Origin: Marinomonas sp. SBI8L
GTDB taxonomy: Bacteria; Pseudomonadota; Gammaproteobacteria; Pseudomonadales; Marinomonadaceae
Length of the DNA stretch: 64,000 nt
Assembly: GCF_001624705.1 (NCBI RefSeq)
Contig: NZ_JSEO01000013.1
Span: 1-64,000, forward strand
Direction of reading: 5' to 3'
The notes under the pieces were generated by a model. It was given only the letters and a program-made list of their open reading frames with translations, did not search any database and was not told where the DNA came from. The first letter of the stretch is position 1. The number at the start of each line of letters is the position of its first letter. Shown piece by piece: positions 27,701-35,403 of the stretch. Both the position numbers and the translations under genes were made by a program.

Positions 27701-28513
27701 ATGATTAACTCTCAAAAAAAGCGTCAACCTTGGTTGGCGCTTTTTTTATGCCTGCTCATAACTGGTGTTATTTTTAGTTCTCCCTCATTCGCATCAGCTG
27801 CCCCTTCTTTATGTTTAGCTAAAGGCCAAGTAACCAAAGCGTTTGTTACCCGTGTTGTTGATGGGGATACGCTTATTTTAAAAGCAGAAAATGGTGAAAA
27901 AGATAAAAGTATTAGGCTGGTTGGCGTGAATACACCTGAACTCGACCATAAAACAGGGCAACATCAGGCATTCGCTTGGCAAGCTTTTCAGTTTTTAAAG
28001 TCTTTTGAGAATAAGCACATCTATTATCAAGAAGGTCCTGATAAAAGAGACAGATATGGACGCTATTTATACTACTTATTTGATATTGATCGAATTTCAA
28101 TAGGAAGTCGGTTAATATCTCAAGGATTAGGTTATCGAATTGCGATACCGCCAAATATTAAATACCAATCTTGTTTAATTAAGGCAGAAGCACTGGCGCA
28201 AGAGCAGCAGCTCGGCGTTTGGCGCAAGAAACAACAATGGCAGCCACAAGCGGGTTTTGTTGTCGCAAATGTAACCATAACTTCTGTTACCCGCAACCGT
28301 GGTGGATGGTGGCTAAAAACCAAACAGGGTTTAGTTATCAATTTACCCAAAGCTTATGCTGATCAGTGGTCCGAATCTAGCGTCTTCCATTTAGAGGAGC
28401 AGCGCCTTCAAGTGAGAGGATGGCAATATTTTAGAACATCTAAAAAAGCCGAACATAAGTCATGGGTTTTGTTGATAAAACACCCCAATGATTTGCAGTT
28501 AGTACTAGAATAG
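27701..28513 (+). CDS. Secreted thermonuclease (SNase)-like protein
   Basis: A 270-residue protein. The signal peptide has a basic start (residues 1-9), a hydrophobic core and a cleavage site after ASA (about residue 33). The staphylococcal nuclease domain spans about residues 42-175 with its catalytic signatures: VVDGDTL (D54, D56), IRLVGVNTPE (R72, E80) and RDRYGRYL. About 90 further residues rich in W and R follow, perhaps a second beta domain. The likely role is extracellular or periplasmic nucleic-acid cleavage. The ATG at 27701 is the only start giving a complete signal peptide, although the rpmE terminator is embedded in codons 5-16. Confidence 0.88.
   Translation: MINSQKKRQPWLALFLCLLITGVIFSSPSFASAAPSLCLAKGQVTKAFVTRVVDGDTLILKAENGEKDKSIRLVGVNTPELDHKTGQHQAFAWQAFQFLKSFENKHIYYQEGPDKRDRYGRYLYYLFDIDRISIGSRLISQGLGYRIAIPPNIKYQSCLIKAEALAQEQQLGVWRKKQQWQPQAGFVVANVTITSVTRNRGGWWLKTKQGLVINLPKAYADQWSESSVFHLEEQRLQVRGWQYFRTSKKAEHKSWVLLIKHPNDLQLVLE
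27714..27747 (+). terminator. rpmE terminator lying inside the next gene
   Basis: A 16-bp stem including one G-T pair (27714-27729 with 27732-27747), an A-run on the left and seven T residues on the right. It begins 36 nt after the rpmE stop but 13 nt downstream of the ATG of the nuclease gene. A nuclease transcript would therefore start in or read through this hairpin. Confidence 0.82.
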
Positions 28514-28527
28514 GACGGGTTCCAGAA

Positions 28528-28554
28528 TAATATTGCAAAATATTAGTGTTTTTT
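28528..28554 (+). terminator. Weak terminator after the nuclease gene
   Basis: A 7-bp AT-only stem (28528-28534 with 28539-28545) with a GCAA loop, followed after GTG by six T residues, 15 nt past the stop codon. Confidence 0.5.
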
Positions 28555-28618
28555 CACGATATGAAAATTTTATTCTGGTATTTATTCTCTAAAAGAGAAA
28601 CTATATACAGATAAGTTA

Positions 28619-28639
28619 TTATTGGTTTTAAACCAATAA
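28619..28639. promoter_or_regulatory. Perfect inverted repeat upstream of the malic enzyme gene
   Basis: Two perfect 10-bp arms (TTATTGGTTT, AAACCAATAA) around one T, about 70 bp before the maeB start. There is no T-run, so an operator or a leader hairpin is more likely than a terminator. A shorter repeat (TTCTCT and AGAGAA) lies just upstream, near 28585-28600. Confidence 0.4.
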
Positions 28640-28710
28640 AGTTAGAGTAAAGCTGCACTAAAAAAATAATCTAATAATTGTCTAAAAACACCTAAACGGA
28701 AATCAATACA

Positions 28711-29973
28711 ATGGCCGAAGATTTGAAACAAGCCGCGCTTGAATATCATGAACACCCAGTTCCAGGAAAGCTAAGTGTGACTATCACTAAGTCTACAGAG
28801 ACAGCTCGTGACCTGTCTTTAGCGTATAGCCCTGGTGTTGCTGAACCTTGCCGTGAAATTGCAAAAGATCCTGAAACAGCGTATCGCTACACAGGTAAAG
28901 GTAACCTAGTTGCCGTAATTTCTGATGGTTCTGCTATTCTAGGTCTAGGTAATCTTGGCCCATTAGCTTCAAAACCAGTTATGGAAGGTAAAGGCGTACT
29001 TTTCAAACGCTTTGCTGGTGTTAACTCGGTTGATGTTGAAGTTGAATCTGAAAGCCCACAAGCTTTTATCGATACTGTTGCTCGCATCGCGAACACATAT
29101 GGCGGTATCAATCTAGAAGATATTAAAGCACCTGAATGTTTTGAGATTGAGCGTCAGCTGATCGAAAAATGTAGCATTCCTGTGTTCCATGATGACCAAC
29201 ACGGTACAGCGATTGTAACGGCTGCGGGTCTATTAAACGCACTTGAGCTTCAAGGTAAAGATATTGCGACTGCAAAAATCGTTTGCCTAGGTGCGGGTGC
29301 TGCTGCGACTGCATGTATGAAACTTATCATCAGCTGTGGTGCACAACGTGAAAACATTTATGTATTGGACCGTAAGGGTGTGATCCACTCTGGTCGTGAT
29401 GACCTAAACCAATACAAGGCAATGTTCGCTATCGATACTGATAAGCGTACTCTGGACGATGCAATTGATGGTGCTGATGTATTTATCGGTGTATCTGGTC
29501 CTAATCTATTGTCTGCAGAGCAATTAACAAAAATGGCTGCTAACCCAGTTGTCTTTGCTTGTTCTAACCCAGATCCAGAAATTAGCCCAGAATTGGCTCA
29601 CGCAACACGTGATGACCTAATCATGGCAACAGGTCGTTCTGACTACCCTAACCAGGTAAACAACGTACTTGGCTTCCCATTCATCTTCCGTGGCGCACTA
29701 GATGTTCGTGCGACTAAGATCAATGAAGAAATGAAAGTTGCTGCTGTACATGCGCTTAAAGATCTAGCGAAAGAGCCAGCTCCAGCTGACGTTATCGAAG
29801 CCTACAACGGTGAAGTAATGGAATTTGGTAAGGCTTACATTTTGCCTAAGCCATTAGATAGCCGTCTATTGACTGTTGTATCTGGTGCTGTTGCACAAGC
29901 TGCTGTTGATTCAGGTGTAGCGTCTCTACCTTACCCTGACTTCTACCCACTAACAGATCTAGAACGTTTCTAG
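28711..29973 (+). CDS. maeB: Malic enzyme, NAD(P)-dependent, short form
   Basis: A 420-residue enzyme that oxidatively decarboxylates malate to pyruvate. AYSPGVAEPCREIAKDPETA carries the catalytic tyrosine region, GNLVAVISDGSAILGLGNLG and FDDQ-like FHDDQHGTAIV carry the metal and substrate site, and CLGAGAAATACM is the nucleotide-binding loop. It lacks the C-terminal phosphotransacetylase-like domain of E. coli MaeB (about 760 residues), so it is the short form common in bacteria. Cofactor preference cannot be read with certainty. Codon use is highly biased (few rare codons), which suggests strong expression. It has its own terminator. Confidence 0.93.
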   Translation: MAEDLKQAALEYHEHPVPGKLSVTITKSTETARDLSLAYSPGVAEPCREIAKDPETAYRYTGKGNLVAVISDGSAILGLGNLGPLASKPVMEGKGVLFKRFAGVNSVDVEVESESPQAFIDTVARIANTYGGINLEDIKAPECFEIERQLIEKCSIPVFHDDQHGTAIVTAAGLLNALELQGKDIATAKIVCLGAGAAATACMKLIISCGAQRENIYVLDRKGVIHSGRDDLNQYKAMFAIDTDKRTLDDAIDGADVFIGVSGPNLLSAEQLTKMAANPVVFACSNPDPEISPELAHATRDDLIMATGRSDYPNQVNNVLGFPFIFRGALDVRATKINEEMKVAAVHALKDLAKEPAPADVIEAYNGEVMEFGKAYILPKPLDSRLLTVVSGAVAQAAVDSGVASLPYPDFYPLTDLERF

Positions 29974-29991
29974 GACTGTTATTAGGTATTG

Positions 29992-30022
29992 AAAAAGCCG
30001 GATTTTAGATCCGGCTTTTTTG
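29992..30022 (+). terminator. Terminator of the malic enzyme gene
   Basis: A perfect 12-bp stem (29992-30003 with 30009-30020), a 5-nt loop and a T-run, 18 nt after the stop codon. Confidence 0.9.
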
Positions 30023-30185
30023 TATCATAGAAAAAGATCTTTATCCTATAGATATAGCAAATGAGGCATACTTAGCCGTTTTACGATTTACCTCAGGTAT
30101 TTAAATAAAGACCTTTGATAAAGGGGTTGAGCGAGTGATTACAGCTATATTATTAATGCAAACGGGCATGGAGGCCTAAGATAAG

Positions 30186-30362
30186 ATGAATAAGTATATT
30201 AAAAACCTCCCCATCTTCTTAAAAGGCTTAGGCCTTGCCTTCAAGAACTTTTTTAGCCGAAAAGATTGGGGGGGAGTGAAAAATAAACCCTCTAAAAAGT
30301 TGCAATTTGATAAACGGACTAAGGGTAGGGATTGGGCTAGGGCTAGGGATAGGAGAAGTTAA
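30186..30362 (+). CDS. Possible small basic protein (58 residues)
   Basis: An open frame inside the 627-bp gap between the malic enzyme gene and mrcA. It encodes a short hydrophobic/aromatic N-terminal half (LPIFLKGLGLAFKNFF) and a strongly basic tail (KRTKGRDWARARDRRS). A GGAGG lies 12-16 bp upstream of the ATG, somewhat too far for a strong site. The 3' end is built on a G-rich imperfect repeat. No family is recognised, and it may be chance. The rest of the gap has a hairpin at 30536-30560 and nothing else I can name. Confidence 0.3.
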   Translation: MNKYIKNLPIFLKGLGLAFKNFFSRKDWGGVKNKPSKKLQFDKRTKGRDWARARDRRS

Positions 30363-30535
30363 AGCGATTAGATCACTAATGTTAGTGTGGTCTATTCATT
30401 TTGAGGTCTAATTTTAGGGGCCTAAATCTGGATTTTAACAGCGGGCTCTTGGGCATTTAAAACTGGAGCGCTGTTGTGAAAAGCCTTTTTGCCTTCGCTG
30501 CCATCCTTTTCTTTAAAGTTTGCTAGCAAGTGAAC

Positions 30536-30560
30536 ACCTTGTTGAAGGTTTCAACAAGGT
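30536..30560. terminator. Hairpin downstream of mrcA
   Basis: A perfect 11-bp stem (30536-30546 with 30550-30560) and a 3-nt loop, about 40 nt after the mrcA stop on the minus strand. There is no good T-run, so it may be an mRNA-end structure and not an efficient terminator. Confidence 0.5.
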
Positions 30561-30600
30561 ATGGGTAAGGGGCTTTAGGAGTGAGGGAATCTAAGTTGAA

Positions 30601-33060
30601 TTAGAAAAGCTCTTCTAAAATAGGCTCTTCTTTGGCTTCAATGATTTCATTAATGCCGGCATTATCAGAACTAATGGTGCCAGTTTGGGTACTGGCTAAT
30701 TTCATCTCTGGCACATTCTCTTCGCGAAACACTTCAAAGATGGCATCTTTTTGGCCAGGCTGTGCGCGATCTCCCGTTTTAGGGTCGATTCTCACTGTGA
30801 CCAGACTTGAGGGTTTGTCGATGTAAGAGGGCTCGGTATTGGCCAAGGCATCACGCATATATTCGATCCAAGTTGGCAATGAAACTGACCCGCCCCATTC
30901 GCCACGGCCAAGGGGTTGTGAGTTGTCAAAGCCGCTCCATACAGTGGTCACCACATCCCCATTAAAGCCTGAGAACCAAGCATCACGGCCATCGTTAGTG
31001 GTACCTGTTTTACCTGCAATATCATCGCGCTTAAGTACACGGGCACGTCGACCTGTACCGTATTTAATTACATCACGCATCATGTCATAGACGATGTAAT
31101 CTACTTCTGGGTCTAGTACCTGGGGAGCAACGGGTAGGGTTTGAACCCCTTCATCTGTGTCGAATAGGGCACTTGCTAGCGATTCTTCTGTTTCTTCTTC
31201 AAGCTCAAGTGGTGTACAACGCTCGCACACAGTAATAGGTCTGGAACGATATAATTCTTCACCATCACGGCCTAATACCTTGTCGATAATATAAGGCTTA
31301 ACTTGGAAACCACCGTTAGATAAGACAGCGTAACCTGTGGCAATTTGTAAGGGAGATAAGTTAGCACTACCAAGTGATAAGGACAGGTTGTTGGGTAACT
31401 CTTGTGGATCAAAGCCAAAACGACGTAGGAACTCAAGCGTTGGCCTCACTCCCATTTCGTCCAGCAATCTTACAGATACAATATTTTGTGAGCGATACAA
31501 GGCTTGGCGAATTCGAGTGGGCCCATAAAATTTGCCGCCATCGTTCGTCGGACGCCAAGCACTGGCAAGGTTTGGGTCGTTAAAGACTACTGGCGCATCA
31601 TTAATAATGCTCGCCGCGCTATAGCCAGATGAAATCGCGCTAGAGTAGATAAAAGGTTTAAAACTAGAGCCAGGTTGGCGTTTAGACTGAGTCACACGGT
31701 TAAACTTGTTATGGCTAAAGTTAAGGCCGCCCACTAAGGACTGAATGGCGCCATTTTTGCTGTTTAATGAAATAAGCGCGCTCTGTGCTAATGGAATTTG
31801 AGAGAGCTTCCAGCCAAGTTTGCTATCAGGTTTGACACGAACAATATCGCCTTTTACCAAGATGTCTTGAACTGACTTTGGTTTAGCTCCTTGTTGGTCA
31901 TTATCAATAAAGGGTTTTGCCCATTTCATTGCATTCCAGCTAAGTTCTGCTCTTTCACCGTTATCAAGACGAATTTCTGCGGTTTTCTCTTCAGTCGATA
32001 ACACTAAAGCAGATTGCCATTTGCCAACTTTAGAGAACTTCTTCAGCTCTTTAACTTGCTCTTCTAGCGGCGCTTCAACAAGGTCAGGACGGGTCTCATC
32101 TGAGCCACGATAACCATGGCGTTCGTCATAACTTGAAAGGCCGAAGAGAATCGCATCATTAGCGGATTCTTGTAAACGAGAGTCTATCGTGGTGTAAACG
32201 CTCATGCCTTCTTCATAAAGGGCTTTACCAAAGGTTTGGAATAACTCTGCACGCACCATCTCAGCCACATAATCCGCGCTAACTTCAGATTGTATACCAT
32301 AGTTTTTAGCGGTAATCGGAGCAGCTACCGCTTCTTCGTAGCTGTCTTTATTAATCATGCCGAGGAAAAGCATGCGCTGCAAAATCCAGTTACGGCGAAT
32401 CAGAGCACGGGAAGGGCGGTTGATAGGGTTAAAGCTTGAAGGCGCTTTGGGTAAACCAGCAATCATGGCGATTTGTGCCAGATTTAGCTTATCCAGTGTG
32501 GTGTTGTAATAGACTTGCGCTGCGGCTTGGAAACCATAGGAGCTTTTGCCCAAGTAAATTTTATTCATGTAGAGCTCAAGGATTTCTTGCTTGGAAAGCT
32601 CTTGCTCCATTTTTAACGCGATAATAATTTCGGTAAATTTACGGACGAAGGTTTGCTCAAAGGTAAGAAAGTAGTTCCTCGCAACCTGCATTGTGATGGT
32701 ACTACCACCACCAACAATGTGCCCTGTGGTAAGAATTTGCAGCGCTGAACGTGCCAAACCCATAATGTCGACACCTGGGTGACCATAGAAGTTACTGTCC
32801 TCGGCGGCAAGTACGGCACCTTCTAACATCGCCGGAATTTCTTCATAAGAAATTGGGGTGCGACGCTTTTCTCCAAATTCTTCGATCAACTTACCATCTA
32901 AGGTGTAAATTCGCAGAGGCACCTGTAATTCGGTTGCTCGCATCTCTTCAACGGTAGGGATTTTATCTTCAACGCTTTTGTAAAAAGCATAAGAGATACC
33001 AACAGCTGAGATTGCGCCAAACAAAGAGAGTAATAAGAATATTTTAAAAAAACGGGCCAT
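30601..33060 (-). CDS. mrcA: Penicillin-binding protein 1A (bifunctional class A PBP)
   Basis: An 819-residue inner-membrane enzyme that polymerises and crosslinks peptidoglycan. A membrane anchor is at about residues 5-26. The glycosyltransferase domain has the catalytic glutamate in AAEDSNFYGHPGVD and GGSTITMQVARNYFL. An OB-like insert is around residues 320-420. The transpeptidase motifs are SSFK (in QPGSSFKPFIYSS), SQN (YRSQNIVSVR) and KTGTTND. The length is normal. It is divergent from the pil-like locus, exactly as mrcA lies beside pilMNOPQ in other gammaproteobacteria. Confidence 0.97.
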   Translation of the reverse strand: MARFFKIFLLLSLFGAISAVGISYAFYKSVEDKIPTVEEMRATELQVPLRIYTLDGKLIEEFGEKRRTPISYEEIPAMLEGAVLAAEDSNFYGHPGVDIMGLARSALQILTTGHIVGGGSTITMQVARNYFLTFEQTFVRKFTEIIIALKMEQELSKQEILELYMNKIYLGKSSYGFQAAAQVYYNTTLDKLNLAQIAMIAGLPKAPSSFNPINRPSRALIRRNWILQRMLFLGMINKDSYEEAVAAPITAKNYGIQSEVSADYVAEMVRAELFQTFGKALYEEGMSVYTTIDSRLQESANDAILFGLSSYDERHGYRGSDETRPDLVEAPLEEQVKELKKFSKVGKWQSALVLSTEEKTAEIRLDNGERAELSWNAMKWAKPFIDNDQQGAKPKSVQDILVKGDIVRVKPDSKLGWKLSQIPLAQSALISLNSKNGAIQSLVGGLNFSHNKFNRVTQSKRQPGSSFKPFIYSSAISSGYSAASIINDAPVVFNDPNLASAWRPTNDGGKFYGPTRIRQALYRSQNIVSVRLLDEMGVRPTLEFLRRFGFDPQELPNNLSLSLGSANLSPLQIATGYAVLSNGGFQVKPYIIDKVLGRDGEELYRSRPITVCERCTPLELEEETEESLASALFDTDEGVQTLPVAPQVLDPEVDYIVYDMMRDVIKYGTGRRARVLKRDDIAGKTGTTNDGRDAWFSGFNGDVVTTVWSGFDNSQPLGRGEWGGSVSLPTWIEYMRDALANTEPSYIDKPSSLVTVRIDPKTGDRAQPGQKDAIFEVFREENVPEMKLASTQTGTISSDNAGINEIIEAKEEPILEELF

Positions 33061-33473
33061 GTCTCACCTAGGTTGGAGAAATTGTAAAAAGAACAGTATT
33101 AACAATTGACCAGATTATACCTAATTGTGCCTAGCTTGCGTGTATTAAGTTGGCTTATCTCTGTATCAATTTTGTCATTGATTTGAGTCTGTTAGCTGTA
33201 AAAGGTTTCATTTTTACAAAGTAAAATACCGTCAAGGAGCCTATTCTTAAGTGACTTTAGAGGTAAAGGGCTAAAACATGATATGTGTTTTTGTTTTATA
33301 GGAGAAAATAAACTATTTTATTTGAGTAGAGGAATCATTTAATTCATTTATAAAAAGATAAGGTCAGCAATAACTTAGCCTGATGCTGGTAGCTATAGTA
33401 GGGAAGTTTATTGCTAGGAGTGACCAGTAAATAGATATGATTATGAATTAACACAAAATTCAAGGATGGATTT
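33061..33473. other. Divergent promoter region between mrcA and the pil-like locus
   Basis: 413 bp of AT-rich sequence without an open frame worth reporting. It must hold the promoters of both divergent units. A good ribosome-binding site (AAGGA, 33462-33466) precedes the right-hand gene. I see no clear palindrome or terminator. Confidence 0.6.
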
Positions 33474-34508
33474 ATGTTGTTAACAAAGTACTACCTATTG
33501 GTGTGCTTACCCGAAGGTATTCATTTTTATGATTTAAACCTTAATAACAAACAGGGTTATAAATCTTTAGCTGATTTGCTGTTATTACAGCAAAGTTTGC
33601 ATTTATCGATGGATGACTATCTATCTCAAGGTATGTGTCTTGAATTAAGCAAACAAGAAAGAAAGTTGCTTACATCACCTTTATGCCAAGTGTTTCTGCT
33701 TGTGCCAGATGCTTGGATCAGATCAATTGAAACTCAACTCCCCTTAACTAATTCCCGTCAGGTTAAGAGTCTTGCCGCCTTAGCTTTAGCATCTGAAGTC
33801 AGTCATTTAGCGCCAGAACGAGTTTGTTATCGCTATAGTGCTAATGAGAAGGATGATGAATGGTTGCTTAATGTCACAACAGCGTCAAAAGGTATTTATG
33901 ATGTTATTTGCGACAAGTTGCCAAAAGCTTCCCGCTTTAAAGGAATTGTCTCTCAGCAAGACTGCTTTCAGCTATTTACAGGTCAAAGCGTAAAACAACC
34001 TCATAAAGCACTGGCTGCTTTAAGTATCACGCCAAGTATTAAGCAAGCCAGTATTACTGCTGCGCAGTATGCTCAACGTTGGGTGGCTTTGCTCTGCATG
34101 GTTTTTATTTCACAGCTAGTTTTATTATTTAGCTATGAGTCTGAAAAGCAGGATTTAGAGGCCGCTGCTTTTCGTCTTGAACAAGCCCAACTCAATAGTG
34201 TGTCCTTGGCACAGGTTCGTCCTAATCAGACCAGCCTAGTTGCTAAAAAAATGATGCAGCTACTGCCTTTAGATATACGCATAAATTCTATATCTAATGA
34301 GAATGATGTTTCATGGCTGGGCATTAGTGTTGATAGTGAACAGTTACTAACTAGCTTTTCAGTTTGGCAAAATAAATGGAAAAATGTGCAGCTGACACTT
34401 ATGGATGAGTGGCAGCAACCTATTAACCTTGAGGATATTAAGCAAGCATATCCGACGACAAGAACAAGGAGTGTTCTAAATGTTGTTATTCAAATCCAGC
34501 AAAAATGA
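33474..34508 (+). CDS. GspL-like assembly protein (PilM+PilN architecture)
   Basis: A 344-residue protein at the position of pilM/pilN. Residues 1-200 are cytoplasmic and resemble the GspL N-terminal domain: VFLLVPDAWIRSIETQLPLT, then ALALASEVSHLAPERV with its usual spacing. One membrane helix lies at about residues 206-226 (RWVALLCMVFISQLVLLFSY), followed by a coiled coil and a periplasmic ferredoxin-like region of about 100 residues. This single-protein layout equals PilM plus PilN or GspL. The cytoplasmic part is too short to be a complete PilM actin fold. It overlaps the next gene by 29 nt. The assignment rests on synteny and topology, with weak sequence similarity. Confidence 0.7.
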   Translation: MLLTKYYLLVCLPEGIHFYDLNLNNKQGYKSLADLLLLQQSLHLSMDDYLSQGMCLELSKQERKLLTSPLCQVFLLVPDAWIRSIETQLPLTNSRQVKSLAALALASEVSHLAPERVCYRYSANEKDDEWLLNVTTASKGIYDVICDKLPKASRFKGIVSQQDCFQLFTGQSVKQPHKALAALSITPSIKQASITAAQYAQRWVALLCMVFISQLVLLFSYESEKQDLEAAAFRLEQAQLNSVSLAQVRPNQTSLVAKKMMQLLPLDIRINSISNENDVSWLGISVDSEQLLTSFSVWQNKWKNVQLTLMDEWQQPINLEDIKQAYPTTRTRSVLNVVIQIQQK

Positions 34509-35403
34509 TAGGTCTCTTATCACGGGGACTGAAAATAGCCGAGTTCAGATGAGGTCTTTAGGGTGGCCTCCAATTAGCTTAGCGACTGTGGTTCTCGCCT
34601 TTATCTTAGCAAGCTTAGCTTGGTACCCAAGTTTTATCAGTCTTAAAGAGGAAACCTTAGCGCTTGAACAAGATCAAAAAAAGCTACTTAGGCAAAGTAA
34701 AATATTACAAAGCCTTTTAGATAAATCGAACCATCCTATCTGGCTGGATAATTATTCTTGGTTAACCTGGCAGGCGGAGACAGAAAGAGCGGATCTGTTT
34801 CGCAACAGTATTCTTAGTCATAAGGATAAAGGAGCGACTCCCTTATTGTTTTATATTTCTTTGCAAGGTGCTTTTAGTTACCAAGAATGGATGACGATAT
34901 TAAATAAGCTATTTGATCAGTATTCATTACGGCCGAGTTATGAGCAGATTTATTGGTTAGAAAATGGTTTGTTAGATATGAACTTACAGTTGCAGTTCGT
35001 ACCAAAGAAGTTTGCTGTGAAAAAGTACCAACCTTTACCTAACCGGTTTTACCAAACCTGGCCAAAAGATATTGAAGTACTTGCTGCTTTGAAGTGGCAA
35101 GATAAACGTATTCTTAAAATGCGAGTAGAGGAGAGAGACCTTTCTTTGGAGCTTGGAGATTGGGTGCCTGCTTTAGCGGCTAATTTGGTGTCACTTAGTG
35201 ATAAACAGGCTGTTTTTCAACAGCAATATATGAGTTCAACTTTTGTTGACCAAGCACAGCCTAATCTGGTTTTAAATTATTTGAACACAGCAGACTTGTC
35301 CGATGTAAATTTACAACTTGATTTGGAGAGGGGCAAACAGGGTCAAGTAGAGGGACTTCCTCAAGTAGCGCTTCGATATGAGGGGCTGGAGGATGATATT
35401 TAA
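34480..35403 (+). CDS. PilO/PilP-like fused assembly protein
   Basis: A 307-residue bitopic protein. A short cytoplasmic start precedes one membrane helix (about residues 31-50, SLATVVLAFILASLAWYP) and a coiled coil (about 52-80). The next 110 residues form a PilO/GspM-like periplasmic domain (LFYISLQGAFSYQEWMTILN). The last 120 residues, with a strand-rich LAALKWQDKRILKMRVEERD and LELGDWVPALAANLVSL, resemble the beta domain of PilP or the GspC homology region that contacts the secretin. No lipobox is present, unlike PilP. AAGGAG precedes the ATG. It overlaps both neighbours. The fusion reading is inference. Confidence 0.62.
   Translation: MLLFKSSKNDRSLITGTENSRVQMRSLGWPPISLATVVLAFILASLAWYPSFISLKEETLALEQDQKKLLRQSKILQSLLDKSNHPIWLDNYSWLTWQAETERADLFRNSILSHKDKGATPLLFYISLQGAFSYQEWMTILNKLFDQYSLRPSYEQIYWLENGLLDMNLQLQFVPKKFAVKKYQPLPNRFYQTWPKDIEVLAALKWQDKRILKMRVEERDLSLELGDWVPALAANLVSLSDKQAVFQQQYMSSTFVDQAQPNLVLNYLNTADLSDVNLQLDLERGKQGQVEGLPQVALRYEGLEDDI

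Noticed and set aside
30422-30550. About 42-codon frame on the minus strand downstream of mrcA
   Set aside because: It has no ATG or GTG start, overlaps a hairpin and has no recognisable relatives. Its length is expected by chance.
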